From the NCBI GenBank assembly GCA_902624015.1, contig CACNVV010000001.1, forward strand, positions 1 through 64,000: a DNA stretch of 64,000 bases. Reading direction: 5' to 3'. Position numbers and translations under genes: made by a program. Shown here piece by piece: positions 32,758-40,814 of the stretch. The notes under the pieces are model-generated. The model saw only the letters and a list, made by a program, of their open reading frames with translations, was not told where the DNA came from and did not search any database. The stretch is from an uncultured Pelagibacteraceae bacterium. GTDB taxonomy: Bacteria > Pseudomonadota > Alphaproteobacteria > Pelagibacterales > Pelagibacteraceae. How positions within the stretch are numbered: position 1 is the first letter of the stretch; each line of letters starts with the position of its first letter.

Positions 32758-32760
32758 AAA

Positions 32761-33372
32761 TTATTTTTTCTTTCTTTTATAATTCTTAACTTCTAATTGT
32801 GGCGATCTTGTTAATGCTAGAGATTTTGTTCTAACATTCTTTGTAATTACCGAACCAGCTCCAACAATACTATCTTTATTTATAGTAACTGGAGCAACTA
32901 AAGATGAATTTGAACCTATAAATACTTTATCTCTAATTTTTGTCTTATTCTTATTTACTCCATCATAATTACAAGTAATTGTGCCTGCTCCAATATTTAC
33001 TAATTTTCCTATTTGAGCATCTCCCACATAAGATAAATGATTAACTTTAGATTTATTTCCTAAAGTACTTTTTTTAATCTCTACAAAATTACCTACTTTG
33101 GATCCCTCTTTTAAAATTGTATTGGGTCTTATTCTGGCATATGGACCAATCTCAACTTTATTTTCAATTTTACAAGTTTCTAAATGTGAAAAAGATTTTA
33201 TAATTACATTATTCCCAATTTTAACTTTTGGGCCAATAACTACATAAGGTTCTATAATTACGTTTTTTCCAATCTTTGTATCTTTTGAAAAAAAAATGGT
33301 TTCAGGACCTACCATTTTTACACCTAACTTTATAAATTTTTCTCTAAGTTTTTTTTGATTTAAAACTTCCAT
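32761..33372 (-). CDS. glmU: GlmU acetyltransferase (left-handed beta-helix) domain only
   Basis: The 203 residues align with the C-terminal half of GlmU, which acetylates glucosamine-1-phosphate. The hexapeptide repeats run from about 29 to 185, and the active-site block is well kept: GPYARIRPN (Arg 82), GNFVEIKK (Lys 100), NHLSYVGDA (His 112, the catalytic base, and Tyr 115), VNIGAGTITCNYDG (Asn 126). The N-terminal uridyltransferase domain is missing: the protein starts at the interdomain linker (MEVLNQKKLREKF) and only 69 bp lie upstream before a divergent gene. So this is a true stand-alone domain, not a frameshifted gene. Next to glmS it forms an amino-sugar operon. Confidence 0.9.
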   Translation of the reverse strand: MEVLNQKKLREKFIKLGVKMVGPETIFFSKDTKIGKNVIIEPYVVIGPKVKIGNNVIIKSFSHLETCKIENKVEIGPYARIRPNTILKEGSKVGNFVEIKKSTLGNKSKVNHLSYVGDAQIGKLVNIGAGTITCNYDGVNKNKTKIRDKVFIGSNSSLVAPVTINKDSIVGAGSVITKNVRTKSLALTRSPQLEVKNYKRKKK

Positions 33373-33441
33373 TTAGAATTGATTTACATTAAGTATATAA
33401 ATTGATTAATTCACAATTTATTTCTTTAAAATACTTTTAAA

Positions 33442-34107
33442 ATGAAACAAAAATTTACAATTTTATTTGATTTAGATGGTACTTTGGTGGATACCGCACC
33501 AGATTTAATACGTGCTCATAATCACGTAATGAAAAAATTTGGTTACCCTACTAAAACTTTAGGAGAACTAAAAAATGCTGTAGGCAAAGGTGCAAAAGCT
33601 ATGATGGCAAAGGCTAATGGTCAGTGGAAATGGTTTGATGAAAAAATACAAAATGAAATGACAGATGAATTTTTATCTTATTATGGAGATAATATTTTGC
33701 ATGAAAGTAAGTTGATAAATGGCGTAAATGAATTTTTAGATTGGTGTAAAAAAGAAGATATTTCTATGGCTGTGTGCACAAATAAAACTGAACATCTAGC
33801 AGTTGATCTTTTAAAAAAAATTGGAATTTATGATTATTTTGAATATGTTGCAGGATATAATACTTTTGAATATTGCAAACCAGACCCTAGACATTTAACA
33901 ACAACTATAGAAATTTTAGATGGTGACAAAAATAAATCAATTATGATTGGTGATAGTGAGACAGATGCTAATGCTGCTAAGGCTGCTGAAATTCCAATAA
34001 TATTACTAAAATATGGATATACAGAAAAAAGATCTGACGAAATTTATCATAATCACATAATAAAAGACTTTGTAGGTATTGAAAAAATAATATCTAAATA
34101 TCTTTAA
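33442..34107 (+). CDS. gph: Phosphoglycolate phosphatase-like HAD hydrolase
   Basis: HAD subfamily IA enzyme of 221 residues: nucleophile motif LFDLDGTLVDT (8-18), motif II VCTNKTE (about 112-118), motif III Lys and motif IV IMIGDSETDANAAKAA (about 170-185). The cap lies between motifs I and II (about 20-90). Closest in appearance to Gph, which removes 2-phosphoglycolate formed by DNA repair or RuBisCO; HAD substrate calls from sequence are uncertain. Starts a plus-strand run but is separated from prpD by 53 bp. Confidence 0.75.
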   Translation: MKQKFTILFDLDGTLVDTAPDLIRAHNHVMKKFGYPTKTLGELKNAVGKGAKAMMAKANGQWKWFDEKIQNEMTDEFLSYYGDNILHESKLINGVNEFLDWCKKEDISMAVCTNKTEHLAVDLLKKIGIYDYFEYVAGYNTFEYCKPDPRHLTTTIEILDGDKNKSIMIGDSETDANAAKAAEIPIILLKYGYTEKRSDEIYHNHIIKDFVGIEKIISKYL

Positions 34108-34160
34108 TATTGATTAATTTATTTTAACTATTAAAACAAAATCACAAATAAGGAGTTATT

Positions 34161-35663
34161 TTGTTATTACATACAGTTAAAGTATATCCATCAAAAATTA
34201 ACCTGCCAAAAAAGCAACAGCTTGCATGGAAAATTGCAGAGATAGCAAGCGATAATGCTAAATTAGATAAAGATGCTATTGAAATGGTTATCAATAGAAT
34301 TATTGATAATGCTTCAGTTGCGATCGCCTCTTTAAACAGAAAACCAGTAATCTCATCTAGAGAAATGGCTTTAAGACACCCTAGAAAAAATGGTGCAACT
34401 TTATTTGGTGTAAACTCAAAATTAAAATTTGATTGTGAATGGGCAGCATGGTCAAATGGTACAGCTGTTAGAGAATTAGATTTTCATGATACTTTCTTAG
34501 CTGCAGATTATAGTCATCCAGGTGACAACATTCCTCCTCTTATAAGTGTAGCACAACAAAACAAAAAAAGCGGATTGGATTTATTAAGAGCAATAATTAC
34601 TGCATATGAAGTTCAGGTAAATTTAGTCAAAGGTATTTGTTTGCATAAGCATAAGGTGGACCACATTGCTCATTTAGGCCCTAGTGTTGCTGCTGGATTA
34701 GGAACAATGCTAAAATTAAATACTGAAACTATATATCAAGCTGTTCAACAGGCATTACATACATCAATATCTACAAGACAATCTAGAAAAGGAGAAATTT
34801 CAAGTTGGAAAGCTTATGCTCCTGCTCATGCTGGTAAGCTTGCTATCGAAGCTGTAGATAGAACTATGAGAGGTGAAGGTGCTCCAAGTCCAATATATGA
34901 GGGTGAAGATAGCATAATAGCAAGAATATTGGATGGAAAAAAAGCAAACTACAAAGTCCCTTTACCAAAAAAAGGTGAGAGTAAAAAAGCTATCTTAGAG
35001 ACATATACAAAAGAATATTCTGCAGAATATCAATCGCAAGCATTAATTGATCTAGCTAAAAAGCTAAAAACAAAAATTAATAATTTAAATTATATTAAAA
35101 AAATTGATATTTTTACAAGTCATCACACTCATTATGTGATTGGAACAGGTGCTAATGATCCACAAAAAATGGATCCCAAAGCTAGTAGAGAAACATTAGA
35201 TCATTCTATAATGTATATATTTGCTGTAGCTTTAGAAGACGGAGATTGGCATCATGTTAAATCTTATACTAAAGCAAGAGCAAATAGAAAAAGTACAATT
35301 AAAATTTGGAGATCAATTAAAACATATGAAGATAAAAAATGGACAAAGAAATATCATGATCCAAATCCAAAAAATAAAGCTTTTGGAGCTAAAGTAGTTG
35401 TAACACTTAACAATGGAAAAAAAATAACAGAGGAACTTGATAGAGCAGACGCACATCCATATGGAGCAAGACCGTTTAAAAGAGAAAATTATATAAATAA
35501 ATTTTTAACTTTAACTGAGGGCATTTTAGATAAAAAAGAAAGCAATCGTTTTTTAAAAATAGTACAAAATTTAAGAAATTTAAAATCAGGTCAACTTCAT
35601 AAATTGAATATTGAAGTAAGAAGAAATAAATTAAAACGAAATAATAAAAAAGGAATTTTTTAA
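34161..35663 (+). CDS. prpD: 2-methylcitrate dehydratase (MmgE/PrpD family)
   Basis: Dehydrates 2-methylcitrate in the methylcitrate cycle for propionyl-CoA. The start codon is TTG at 34161, supported by TAAGGAG at 34149-34155 with 5-bp spacing and by the family N-terminus ([23 protein letters not shown]). The 500 residues contain [28 protein letters not shown] (about 110-137), [14 protein letters not shown] and [17 protein letters not shown]. It precedes prpB and prpC with one-base stop-start overlaps, a clear operon. No PrpR-type regulator or prpE lies in the window. Confidence 0.9.
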   Translation: MLLHTVKVYPSKINLPKKQQLAWKIAEIASDNAKLDKDAIEMVINRIIDNASVAIASLNRKPVISSREMALRHPRKNGATLFGVNSKLKFDCEWAAWSNGTAVRELDFHDTFLAADYSHPGDNIPPLISVAQQNKKSGLDLLRAIITAYEVQVNLVKGICLHKHKVDHIAHLGPSVAAGLGTMLKLNTETIYQAVQQALHTSISTRQSRKGEISSWKAYAPAHAGKLAIEAVDRTMRGEGAPSPIYEGEDSIIARILDGKKANYKVPLPKKGESKKAILETYTKEYSAEYQSQALIDLAKKLKTKINNLNYIKKIDIFTSHHTHYVIGTGANDPQKMDPKASRETLDHSIMYIFAVALEDGDWHHVKSYTKARANRKSTIKIWRSIKTYEDKKWTKKYHDPNPKNKAFGAKVVVTLNNGKKITEELDRADAHPYGARPFKRENYINKFLTLTEGILDKKESNRFLKIVQNLRNLKSGQLHKLNIEVRRNKLKRNNKKGIF

Positions 35664-36559
35664 TGCACTTTGTAGAAAAAGAACCAAGTCAAAAAAGATT
35701 AGATTTTGATCAAAAATTAAAATCAAATAAAATATTAAGAGTTCCAGGTGCATACAATCCTTTGACAGCAAAGCTTATAGAAGAAATTGGATATGATGCA
35801 GTTTATATATCCGGTGGAGTAATGGCTAATGATCTTGGTTTTCCCGATATTGGCTTAACAACTCTACAAGATGTTAGCACAAGATCTTATCTAATTTCGA
35901 GAGTAACTAATCTTCCAACAATAGTTGATATCGATACAGGATTTAAATCTTGTAAAGAAACCATAGAAACATTTGAAGAATTTGGAATAACAGGCGTCCA
36001 CTTAGAGGATCAGATTGAAAGAAAAAGATGTGGGCATCTTGATAATAAAGAACTTATTTCAACTGATGCTATGGTTAAAAAAATTAAAGAATGTGTTGCT
36101 ACTAAAAAAGATCAAAACTTTAAAATTATTGCTCGTTCAGATGCTAAAAGTGTTGAAGGTTTAGATAAAATGATTGAAAGATGCAAAGCCTACATCGATG
36201 CTGGTGCTGAAATTATTTTCCCAGAAGCTCTTGAAGATGAAAAAGATTTTGAAAAAGTTCGTAAAGAATTGTCTGGTTACTTGTTAGCTAATATGACTGA
36301 ATTTGGTAAATCAAAATTATTTAATTACAAAGAATTAGAAAATTTTGGGTATAATATAGTTATTTATCCAGTAACCTCACAAAGATTAGCAATGAAAAAT
36401 GTTGAAGATGGATTAAGAGACATTTATGCAAATGGACATCAAAATAATATTATTGATAAGATGCAAACTAGGAAAAGACTTTACGAATTAGTCGATTATG
36501 AAAAATATAATTCATTAGATGAAAAAATTTATAATTTTAGTACGGAAGGACATGAATAA
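35663..36559 (+). CDS. prpB: Methylisocitrate lyase
   Basis: Splits 2-methylisocitrate to pyruvate and succinate. The 298 residues show the PEP mutase/isocitrate lyase fold: RVPGAYNPLTAKLIEEIGYDAVYISGGVMAN (about 26-56), DIDTGFKS (metal Asp), GVHLEDQIERKRCGHLDNKEL (about 110-130, with the catalytic Cys in KRCGH) and IIARSDAKSVEGLD. Position inside prpDBC supports this over oxaloacetate decarboxylase-like relatives. Confidence 0.92.
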   Translation: MHFVEKEPSQKRLDFDQKLKSNKILRVPGAYNPLTAKLIEEIGYDAVYISGGVMANDLGFPDIGLTTLQDVSTRSYLISRVTNLPTIVDIDTGFKSCKETIETFEEFGITGVHLEDQIERKRCGHLDNKELISTDAMVKKIKECVATKKDQNFKIIARSDAKSVEGLDKMIERCKAYIDAGAEIIFPEALEDEKDFEKVRKELSGYLLANMTEFGKSKLFNYKELENFGYNIVIYPVTSQRLAMKNVEDGLRDIYANGHQNNIIDKMQTRKRLYELVDYEKYNSLDEKIYNFSTEGHE

Positions 36560-37683
36560 TGAGTGATGATATTAAAAAAGGCTTACTAGGTATTGTTGTA
36601 GATGAAACAGAAGTTTCAAAAGTAATGCCAGAAATAAATTCTCTTACTTATAGAGGGTATGCAGCTCAAGATTTATGTGAATATTGTAGATTTGAGGAAG
36701 TTGCATATCTTATTCTTAATAAGGATCTCCCGAATACTATCCAACTTAGACAATTTGAAAAAGAAGAAAGAAACAACAGAGAACTAACAAAAAATTTATA
36801 TGAAATAATCAAACACATGCCAAAAAAATCTCATCCAATGGATGTTGCAAGAACAGCTGTGAGTGTAATGGGATTAGAGGATAAAGAAACTACAGATTCT
36901 TCACCAGAAGCAAATATGAGAAAAGCTCTAAGAATTTTTGCAAAAACTCCAACTGCCTTAGCTGCTTTTTATAGAATAAGAAAAGGTAAAAAAATAATTA
37001 AACCTAAAAAAACATTAACCTTTGCTGAAAACTTTTTTTATATGTGCTTTGGAAAAGTTCCTCAAAAAGAGATAGTCAAAGCGTTTGATGTATCTTTAAT
37101 TTTATATGCAGAACATAGTTTTAATGTTTCAACTTTTACAGCAAGAACAATTACCAGTAGCTTGTCTGACATACACGGAGCAATTACAGGAGCAATTGCA
37201 AGTTTAAAAGGTCCACTTCACGGCGGGGCTAATGAAGAAGTGATGCATATGATGAACAAAATTAAAAAACCTGAAAATGCACTAAAATGGATAAATAATG
37301 CACTTAAAAATAAGGAAGTAGTAATGGGATTTGGTCATAGAGTTTATAAATCAGGTGACTCAAGGGTTCCAACTATGAGAAAATACTTTGGTAAAGTCGC
37401 TAAACTTAAGAAAGATAAAAAATTTGAAAAAATTTATGAGATTGTTGAAAAAGTTATGATTAAACAGAAAAATATTCATCCTAACGTAGATTATCCAACA
37501 GGACCTACTTATCATCTAATGGGGTTTGATACTGATTTTTTCACTCCAATATTTGTAATTTCTAGAATTACAGGTTGGTCTGCTCACATAATGGAGCAAC
37601 ATGCTGCAAATAAACTTATAAGACCTTTGGCTAGCTACAAAGGTAACAAGCATCGAAAAGTGATGCAGTTAAACCAAAGATAA
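36559..37683 (+). CDS. prpC: 2-methylcitrate synthase
   Basis: Citrate synthase family enzyme of 374 residues; in this operon it should condense propionyl-CoA with oxaloacetate. Conserved parts are KGLLGIVVDETEVS and LTYRGYAAQDLCEYCRFEEVAYLIL near the start, LYAEHSFNVSTFTARTITSS (about 190-210), LKGPLHGGANEEVM (about 217-230), VMGFGHRVYKSGDSR (about 254-268) and DFFTPIFVISRITGWSAHIMEQ. The short type without the N-terminal extension of main citrate synthases. Convergent with nrdB, 8 bp away. Confidence 0.9.
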   Translation: MSDDIKKGLLGIVVDETEVSKVMPEINSLTYRGYAAQDLCEYCRFEEVAYLILNKDLPNTIQLRQFEKEERNNRELTKNLYEIIKHMPKKSHPMDVARTAVSVMGLEDKETTDSSPEANMRKALRIFAKTPTALAAFYRIRKGKKIIKPKKTLTFAENFFYMCFGKVPQKEIVKAFDVSLILYAEHSFNVSTFTARTITSSLSDIHGAITGAIASLKGPLHGGANEEVMHMMNKIKKPENALKWINNALKNKEVVMGFGHRVYKSGDSRVPTMRKYFGKVAKLKKDKKFEKIYEIVEKVMIKQKNIHPNVDYPTGPTYHLMGFDTDFFTPIFVISRITGWSAHIMEQHAANKLIRPLASYKGNKHRKVMQLNQR

Positions 37684-37691
37684 TATTAAGA

Positions 37692-38705
37692 TTAACTAAA
37701 AGCTTCTGCCCAAGTACCTTGTGTTGATGCTTTAGAATATTCTGTTGCACGACCTTCAAAGAAATTCATATGCTCAACCGCGTTAAGCATAGTATCAAGC
37801 CAAGTTAAAGGATTTTTTTCAATATCATAAATTCCCTCTAAACCTAATTGACTTAATCTTCTGTTTGCAATGAAACGAATATATTTTTTAACATCCTCAG
37901 CCGTTAATCCTTCCATTGGACCCATTTGAAATGCTAAATCTATAAAAGCATCTTCATGCTCTACTATAGTTCTGCAAGCTTCATAAATTTCTTTTTTTAG
38001 TTGTGGATTCCATGTTTCAGGATTTTCTTTAATAAAATCTTTAAATAATCTGATCATTGAATTGCAATGCAATGTTTCATCTCTTACAGACCAGGTAACG
38101 ATCTGACCCATTCCCTTCATTTTATTATGTCTTGGGAAATTTAATAGGATTGCAAAACTCGCAAACAATTGTAGACCTTCCGTAAATGCACTAAACACAG
38201 CTATTGTTTTTGCAATGTCGTGATTAGATTTAACATCAAAGCCTTGCATGTAATCATACTTATCTTTCATTTCTTTATATTTCATGAAAGCTGAATATTC
38301 AGACTCTGGCATTCCAATTGTATCTAATAAATGTGAGTAGGCTGCAATGTGTACTGTTTCCATAGAAGCAAAAGACGACATCATCATTAAAACTTCTGTT
38401 GGTTTAAACACATTCATGTAGTGTCTGATGTAACAATTACTTACTTCAACATCGGCTTGTGTGAAAAATCTAAAAATCTGAGTTAATAAATTTTTTTCAG
38501 ATGGGCTAAGATTTTTTTGCCAATCTCGTACATCGTCACCTAATGGAACTTCTTCAGGTAACCAGTGAATTCTTTGTTGTGTTAACCAAGCATCGTAGCA
38601 CCAAGGATATCTAAATGGTTTATAAACTGGGTTGGCTACTAACAAACCATTGTTATTTTTTTTTGGTTGAACTGCTTCTTTATTTATATTTTCTGCTACT
38701 GACAT
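37692..38705 (-). CDS. nrdB: Ribonucleotide reductase class I beta subunit
   Basis: Holds the diiron-tyrosyl radical site. I take the ATG at 38705 (337 residues): an AGGAG lies 8 bp upstream, whereas the GTG at 38714 would touch that site. Iron ligands are visible in QADVEV (Asp/Glu), METVHIAAY (Glu and His), TEGL (Glu) and RDETLH (Glu, His). The Tyr in ETVHIAAY stands where the E. coli radical Tyr122 is, so a tyrosyl-radical enzyme is likely. No ATP-cone. The start lies just before the nrdA stop (frames overlap 10 bp), implying coupled translation. Confidence 0.94.
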   Translation of the reverse strand: MSVAENINKEAVQPKKNNNGLLVANPVYKPFRYPWCYDAWLTQQRIHWLPEEVPLGDDVRDWQKNLSPSEKNLLTQIFRFFTQADVEVSNCYIRHYMNVFKPTEVLMMMSSFASMETVHIAAYSHLLDTIGMPESEYSAFMKYKEMKDKYDYMQGFDVKSNHDIAKTIAVFSAFTEGLQLFASFAILLNFPRHNKMKGMGQIVTWSVRDETLHCNSMIRLFKDFIKENPETWNPQLKKEIYEACRTIVEHEDAFIDLAFQMGPMEGLTAEDVKKYIRFIANRRLSQLGLEGIYDIEKNPLTWLDTMLNAVEHMNFFEGRATEYSKASTQGTWAEAFS

Positions 38706-40633
38706 GATAAACACTCCTCGTACTCTTGTTCTTGACTTTCGTTTGATTTATTTTTGTAAACATTTGCTAAGATATCGGTTGATTTTGAATCATTAACATT
38801 CTCAGCCCTTTGAATTGATTTTGATCTACAGTAATAAAGACTCTTTAAGCCTTTTTTCCAAGCATCAAAATGAATTTTGTGTAATTCTTTCTTGTGAACA
38901 TCTGCTGGTAAAAATAGATTTACTGACTGTGCCTGCGAAATAAATGGTGTTCTGTCACCACTTAATTCAATTATCCAATTTTGGTTCAGCTCAAATGCAG
39001 TTTTAAATACATCTTTTTCTAAATCAGTTAGGAAATCTAGATGATTAACAGATCCTTGATTTGTAGTAATACTAGACCATGTCTCTTCATCATTTTTACC
39101 GTGACTTTGTAATATCTCTTCTAAATATCTATTTCTAACATTGAAAGATCCTGAAAGGGTTTTGTGTGTGTAACTGTTTGCAGCAATTGGTTCTACTCCT
39201 GGTGACGCTCCTCCACAAATAATTGAGATTGAAGCAGTTGGAGCAATCGCTGTCTTGTTAGAAAATCTTTCTTTATAACCATACTCCGCTGCATCTGGAC
39301 AAGCACCTCTCTCTTCAGCCAAATCTTTAGAAGCTTGATTAACTTTTTCATGAATATTTTTAAATATTTTTTTATTCCATGACTTTGCCATTACTGATTC
39401 AAGTGGAATTCTGTTTTTTTGTAAAAAAGAATGAAAGCCCATTACACCTAATCCAACACTTCTTTCTCTTTCCGCAGAATATTTTGCATCTTTAAATTGA
39501 TCTGGTGCTTTATTAATAAAATCAGATAAAACGTTATCTAAAAATCTCATAACATCACTAATCATGTTTGGATCATCTTTCCACTCGTCATATTTTTCTA
39601 AATTTAACGAAGACAAACAACATACTGCTGTTCTATCTCTTCCATCTTTATCAATTCCTGTTGGTAAAGTTATTTCACTACATAAGTTAGAAGTTTTAAC
39701 TGTAAGATTTGCTAACTTATGATGTTGTGGAATTTGTCTGTTAACCGTATCAATATAAATTATATATGGTTCGCCTGTTTCAATTCTCGCGGTTAATAAT
39801 CTTATCCATAAATTTCTTGCTGAAATAGTCTGTTGAACACTACCATCTGCTGGACTCTTCAATGCCCACTGCTCATCAGTTTCTACAGCTCTCATAAACG
39901 CATCAGAAACTAAAACGCCATGATGTAAATTTAATGCTTTTCTATTTGGATCACCACCAGTAGGTCTTCTCATTTCAATAAACTCTTCTATCTCGGGATG
40001 ATCAATTGGAAGATAGCATGCTGCGGAACCTCTTCTTAATGATCCTTGACTGATAGCCATAGTTAAAGAGTCCATAACTTTTATAAAAGGAATTATTCCA
40101 GAAGTTTTTCCAACTCTTCCTATTTTTTCACCAATAGATCTTAAGTTACCCCAGTAACTTCCAATTCCTCCACCCTTCGCAGCCAGCCAAACATTCTCGC
40201 TCCATAAATCAAGAATGCCTCCTAAGCTATCAGATGCTTCATTTAAAAAACATGAAATAGGTAATCCTCTTTTTGTACCACCATTTGATAAAACTGGTGT
40301 TGCTGGCATAAACCAAAGATTGCTTATATAATTATAAATTCTTTGAGCATGTAAATTATCATCTGCATAAGTGCTAGCTACTCTTGCAAATAAATCTTGA
40401 TAAGATTCGTTTAAACCTAAGTATCTGTCTTTTAAAGTTGCTTTACCAAAGTCTGTAAGATTTGCATCTTTTGAACGATCAATTTTAATTATGATACCTT
40501 TATCATTTTGAAATAATTCTGTTTCATTATTTAATGAGAAAAGATCAGGCTTATTTATCTTAGAAACTTCCTTTACTTCTGGGCTATATTCAGAGACAGC
40601 TTTTTTGAGGGCTTGAGAAAGAATCTTATTCAT
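38696..40633 (-). CDS. nrdA: Ribonucleotide reductase class I alpha subunit
   Basis: Reduces ribonucleoside diphosphates to deoxy forms. At 645 residues it is shorter than E. coli NrdA (about 760). The core is complete: LPISCFLNEASDS (first redox Cys), SNLCSEITLP (Asn, thiyl-radical Cys, Glu), AVCCLSSLNL (second redox Cys), APTASISIICGGASPGVEP, and the C-terminal shuttle pair Cys 641 and Cys 644 (CLSCQ). The N-terminus has no recognisable ATP-cone, the domain that gives dATP shut-off, so overall activity control by dATP is probably absent. Its upstream gap carries paired NrdR-like boxes. Confidence 0.94.
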   Translation of the reverse strand: MNKILSQALKKAVSEYSPEVKEVSKINKPDLFSLNNETELFQNDKGIIIKIDRSKDANLTDFGKATLKDRYLGLNESYQDLFARVASTYADDNLHAQRIYNYISNLWFMPATPVLSNGGTKRGLPISCFLNEASDSLGGILDLWSENVWLAAKGGGIGSYWGNLRSIGEKIGRVGKTSGIIPFIKVMDSLTMAISQGSLRRGSAACYLPIDHPEIEEFIEMRRPTGGDPNRKALNLHHGVLVSDAFMRAVETDEQWALKSPADGSVQQTISARNLWIRLLTARIETGEPYIIYIDTVNRQIPQHHKLANLTVKTSNLCSEITLPTGIDKDGRDRTAVCCLSSLNLEKYDEWKDDPNMISDVMRFLDNVLSDFINKAPDQFKDAKYSAERERSVGLGVMGFHSFLQKNRIPLESVMAKSWNKKIFKNIHEKVNQASKDLAEERGACPDAAEYGYKERFSNKTAIAPTASISIICGGASPGVEPIAANSYTHKTLSGSFNVRNRYLEEILQSHGKNDEETWSSITTNQGSVNHLDFLTDLEKDVFKTAFELNQNWIIELSGDRTPFISQAQSVNLFLPADVHKKELHKIHFDAWKKGLKSLYYCRSKSIQRAENVNDSKSTDILANVYKNKSNESQEQEYEECLSCQ

Positions 40634-40667
40634 AAGTTTTAATTATATTTTGTTATTAGTACGAAAA

Positions 40668-40683
40668 CAACTATATGTTGTAG
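40668..40683. promoter_or_regulatory. Putative NrdR box 1 (overlaps the nrdA -10)
   Basis: CAACTATATGTTGTAG matches the NrdR consensus (acaCwAtATaTwGtgt) at 11 of 16 positions including the central CTATAT and TTG. It overlaps the proposed nrdA -10 element and starts exactly 31 bp before box 2, the helical-phase spacing usual for NrdR box pairs. Confidence 0.55.
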
Positions 40684-40697
40684 GCGTTTGTTGTAAA
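40670..40697 (-). promoter_or_regulatory. Putative nrdAB promoter
   Basis: On the minus strand TTTACA (40692-40697) and TATAGT (40670-40675) are 16 bp apart; the start would be near 40663, leaving a 30-nt leader before the nrdA ATG. The two NrdR-like boxes flank and overlap it. Confidence 0.5.
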
Positions 40698-40698
40698 T

Positions 40699-40714
40699 AT
40701 ACTATATAAACTTT
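40699..40714. promoter_or_regulatory. Putative NrdR box 2 (upstream of the nrdA -35)
   Basis: ATACTATATAAACTTT matches the NrdR consensus at 12 of 16 positions, strongest in the left half (CTATATA). It sits just upstream of the proposed -35. Together with box 1 the layout fits repression of nrdAB by NrdR-(d)ATP. Confidence 0.55.
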
Positions 40715-40814
40715 TGTACAATAGAACATTTATAGAACGCGACAATATGATAATCAATAAAAAAATAAAAAATTTTTCAAGAAATTAACATAATAAACAG
40801 TAAGTAAATAACCA

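Noticed and set aside
30897..32760. Possible glmS ribozyme or riboswitch upstream of glmS
   Set aside because: Only 3 bp separate glmU and glmS, so there is no leader; the ribozyme is also typical of Gram-positive bacteria.
32761..33441. Frameshifted or decayed full-length glmU
   Set aside because: Only 69 bp lie upstream before a divergent gene, and no pyrophosphorylase-like residues are encoded in them, so the short form is not the result of a recent break.
38706..38714. GTG at 38714 as nrdB start
   Set aside because: The AGGAG ribosome-binding site would directly touch it; the ATG at 38705 has proper spacing and matches the family N-terminus.
40634..40814. Small-gene or riboswitch in the nrdA/phosphohexomutase gap
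   Set aside because: Reading frames there are short antisense extensions of the phosphohexomutase; the gap is explained by the nrdA promoter and boxes. No conserved RNA fold was seen.
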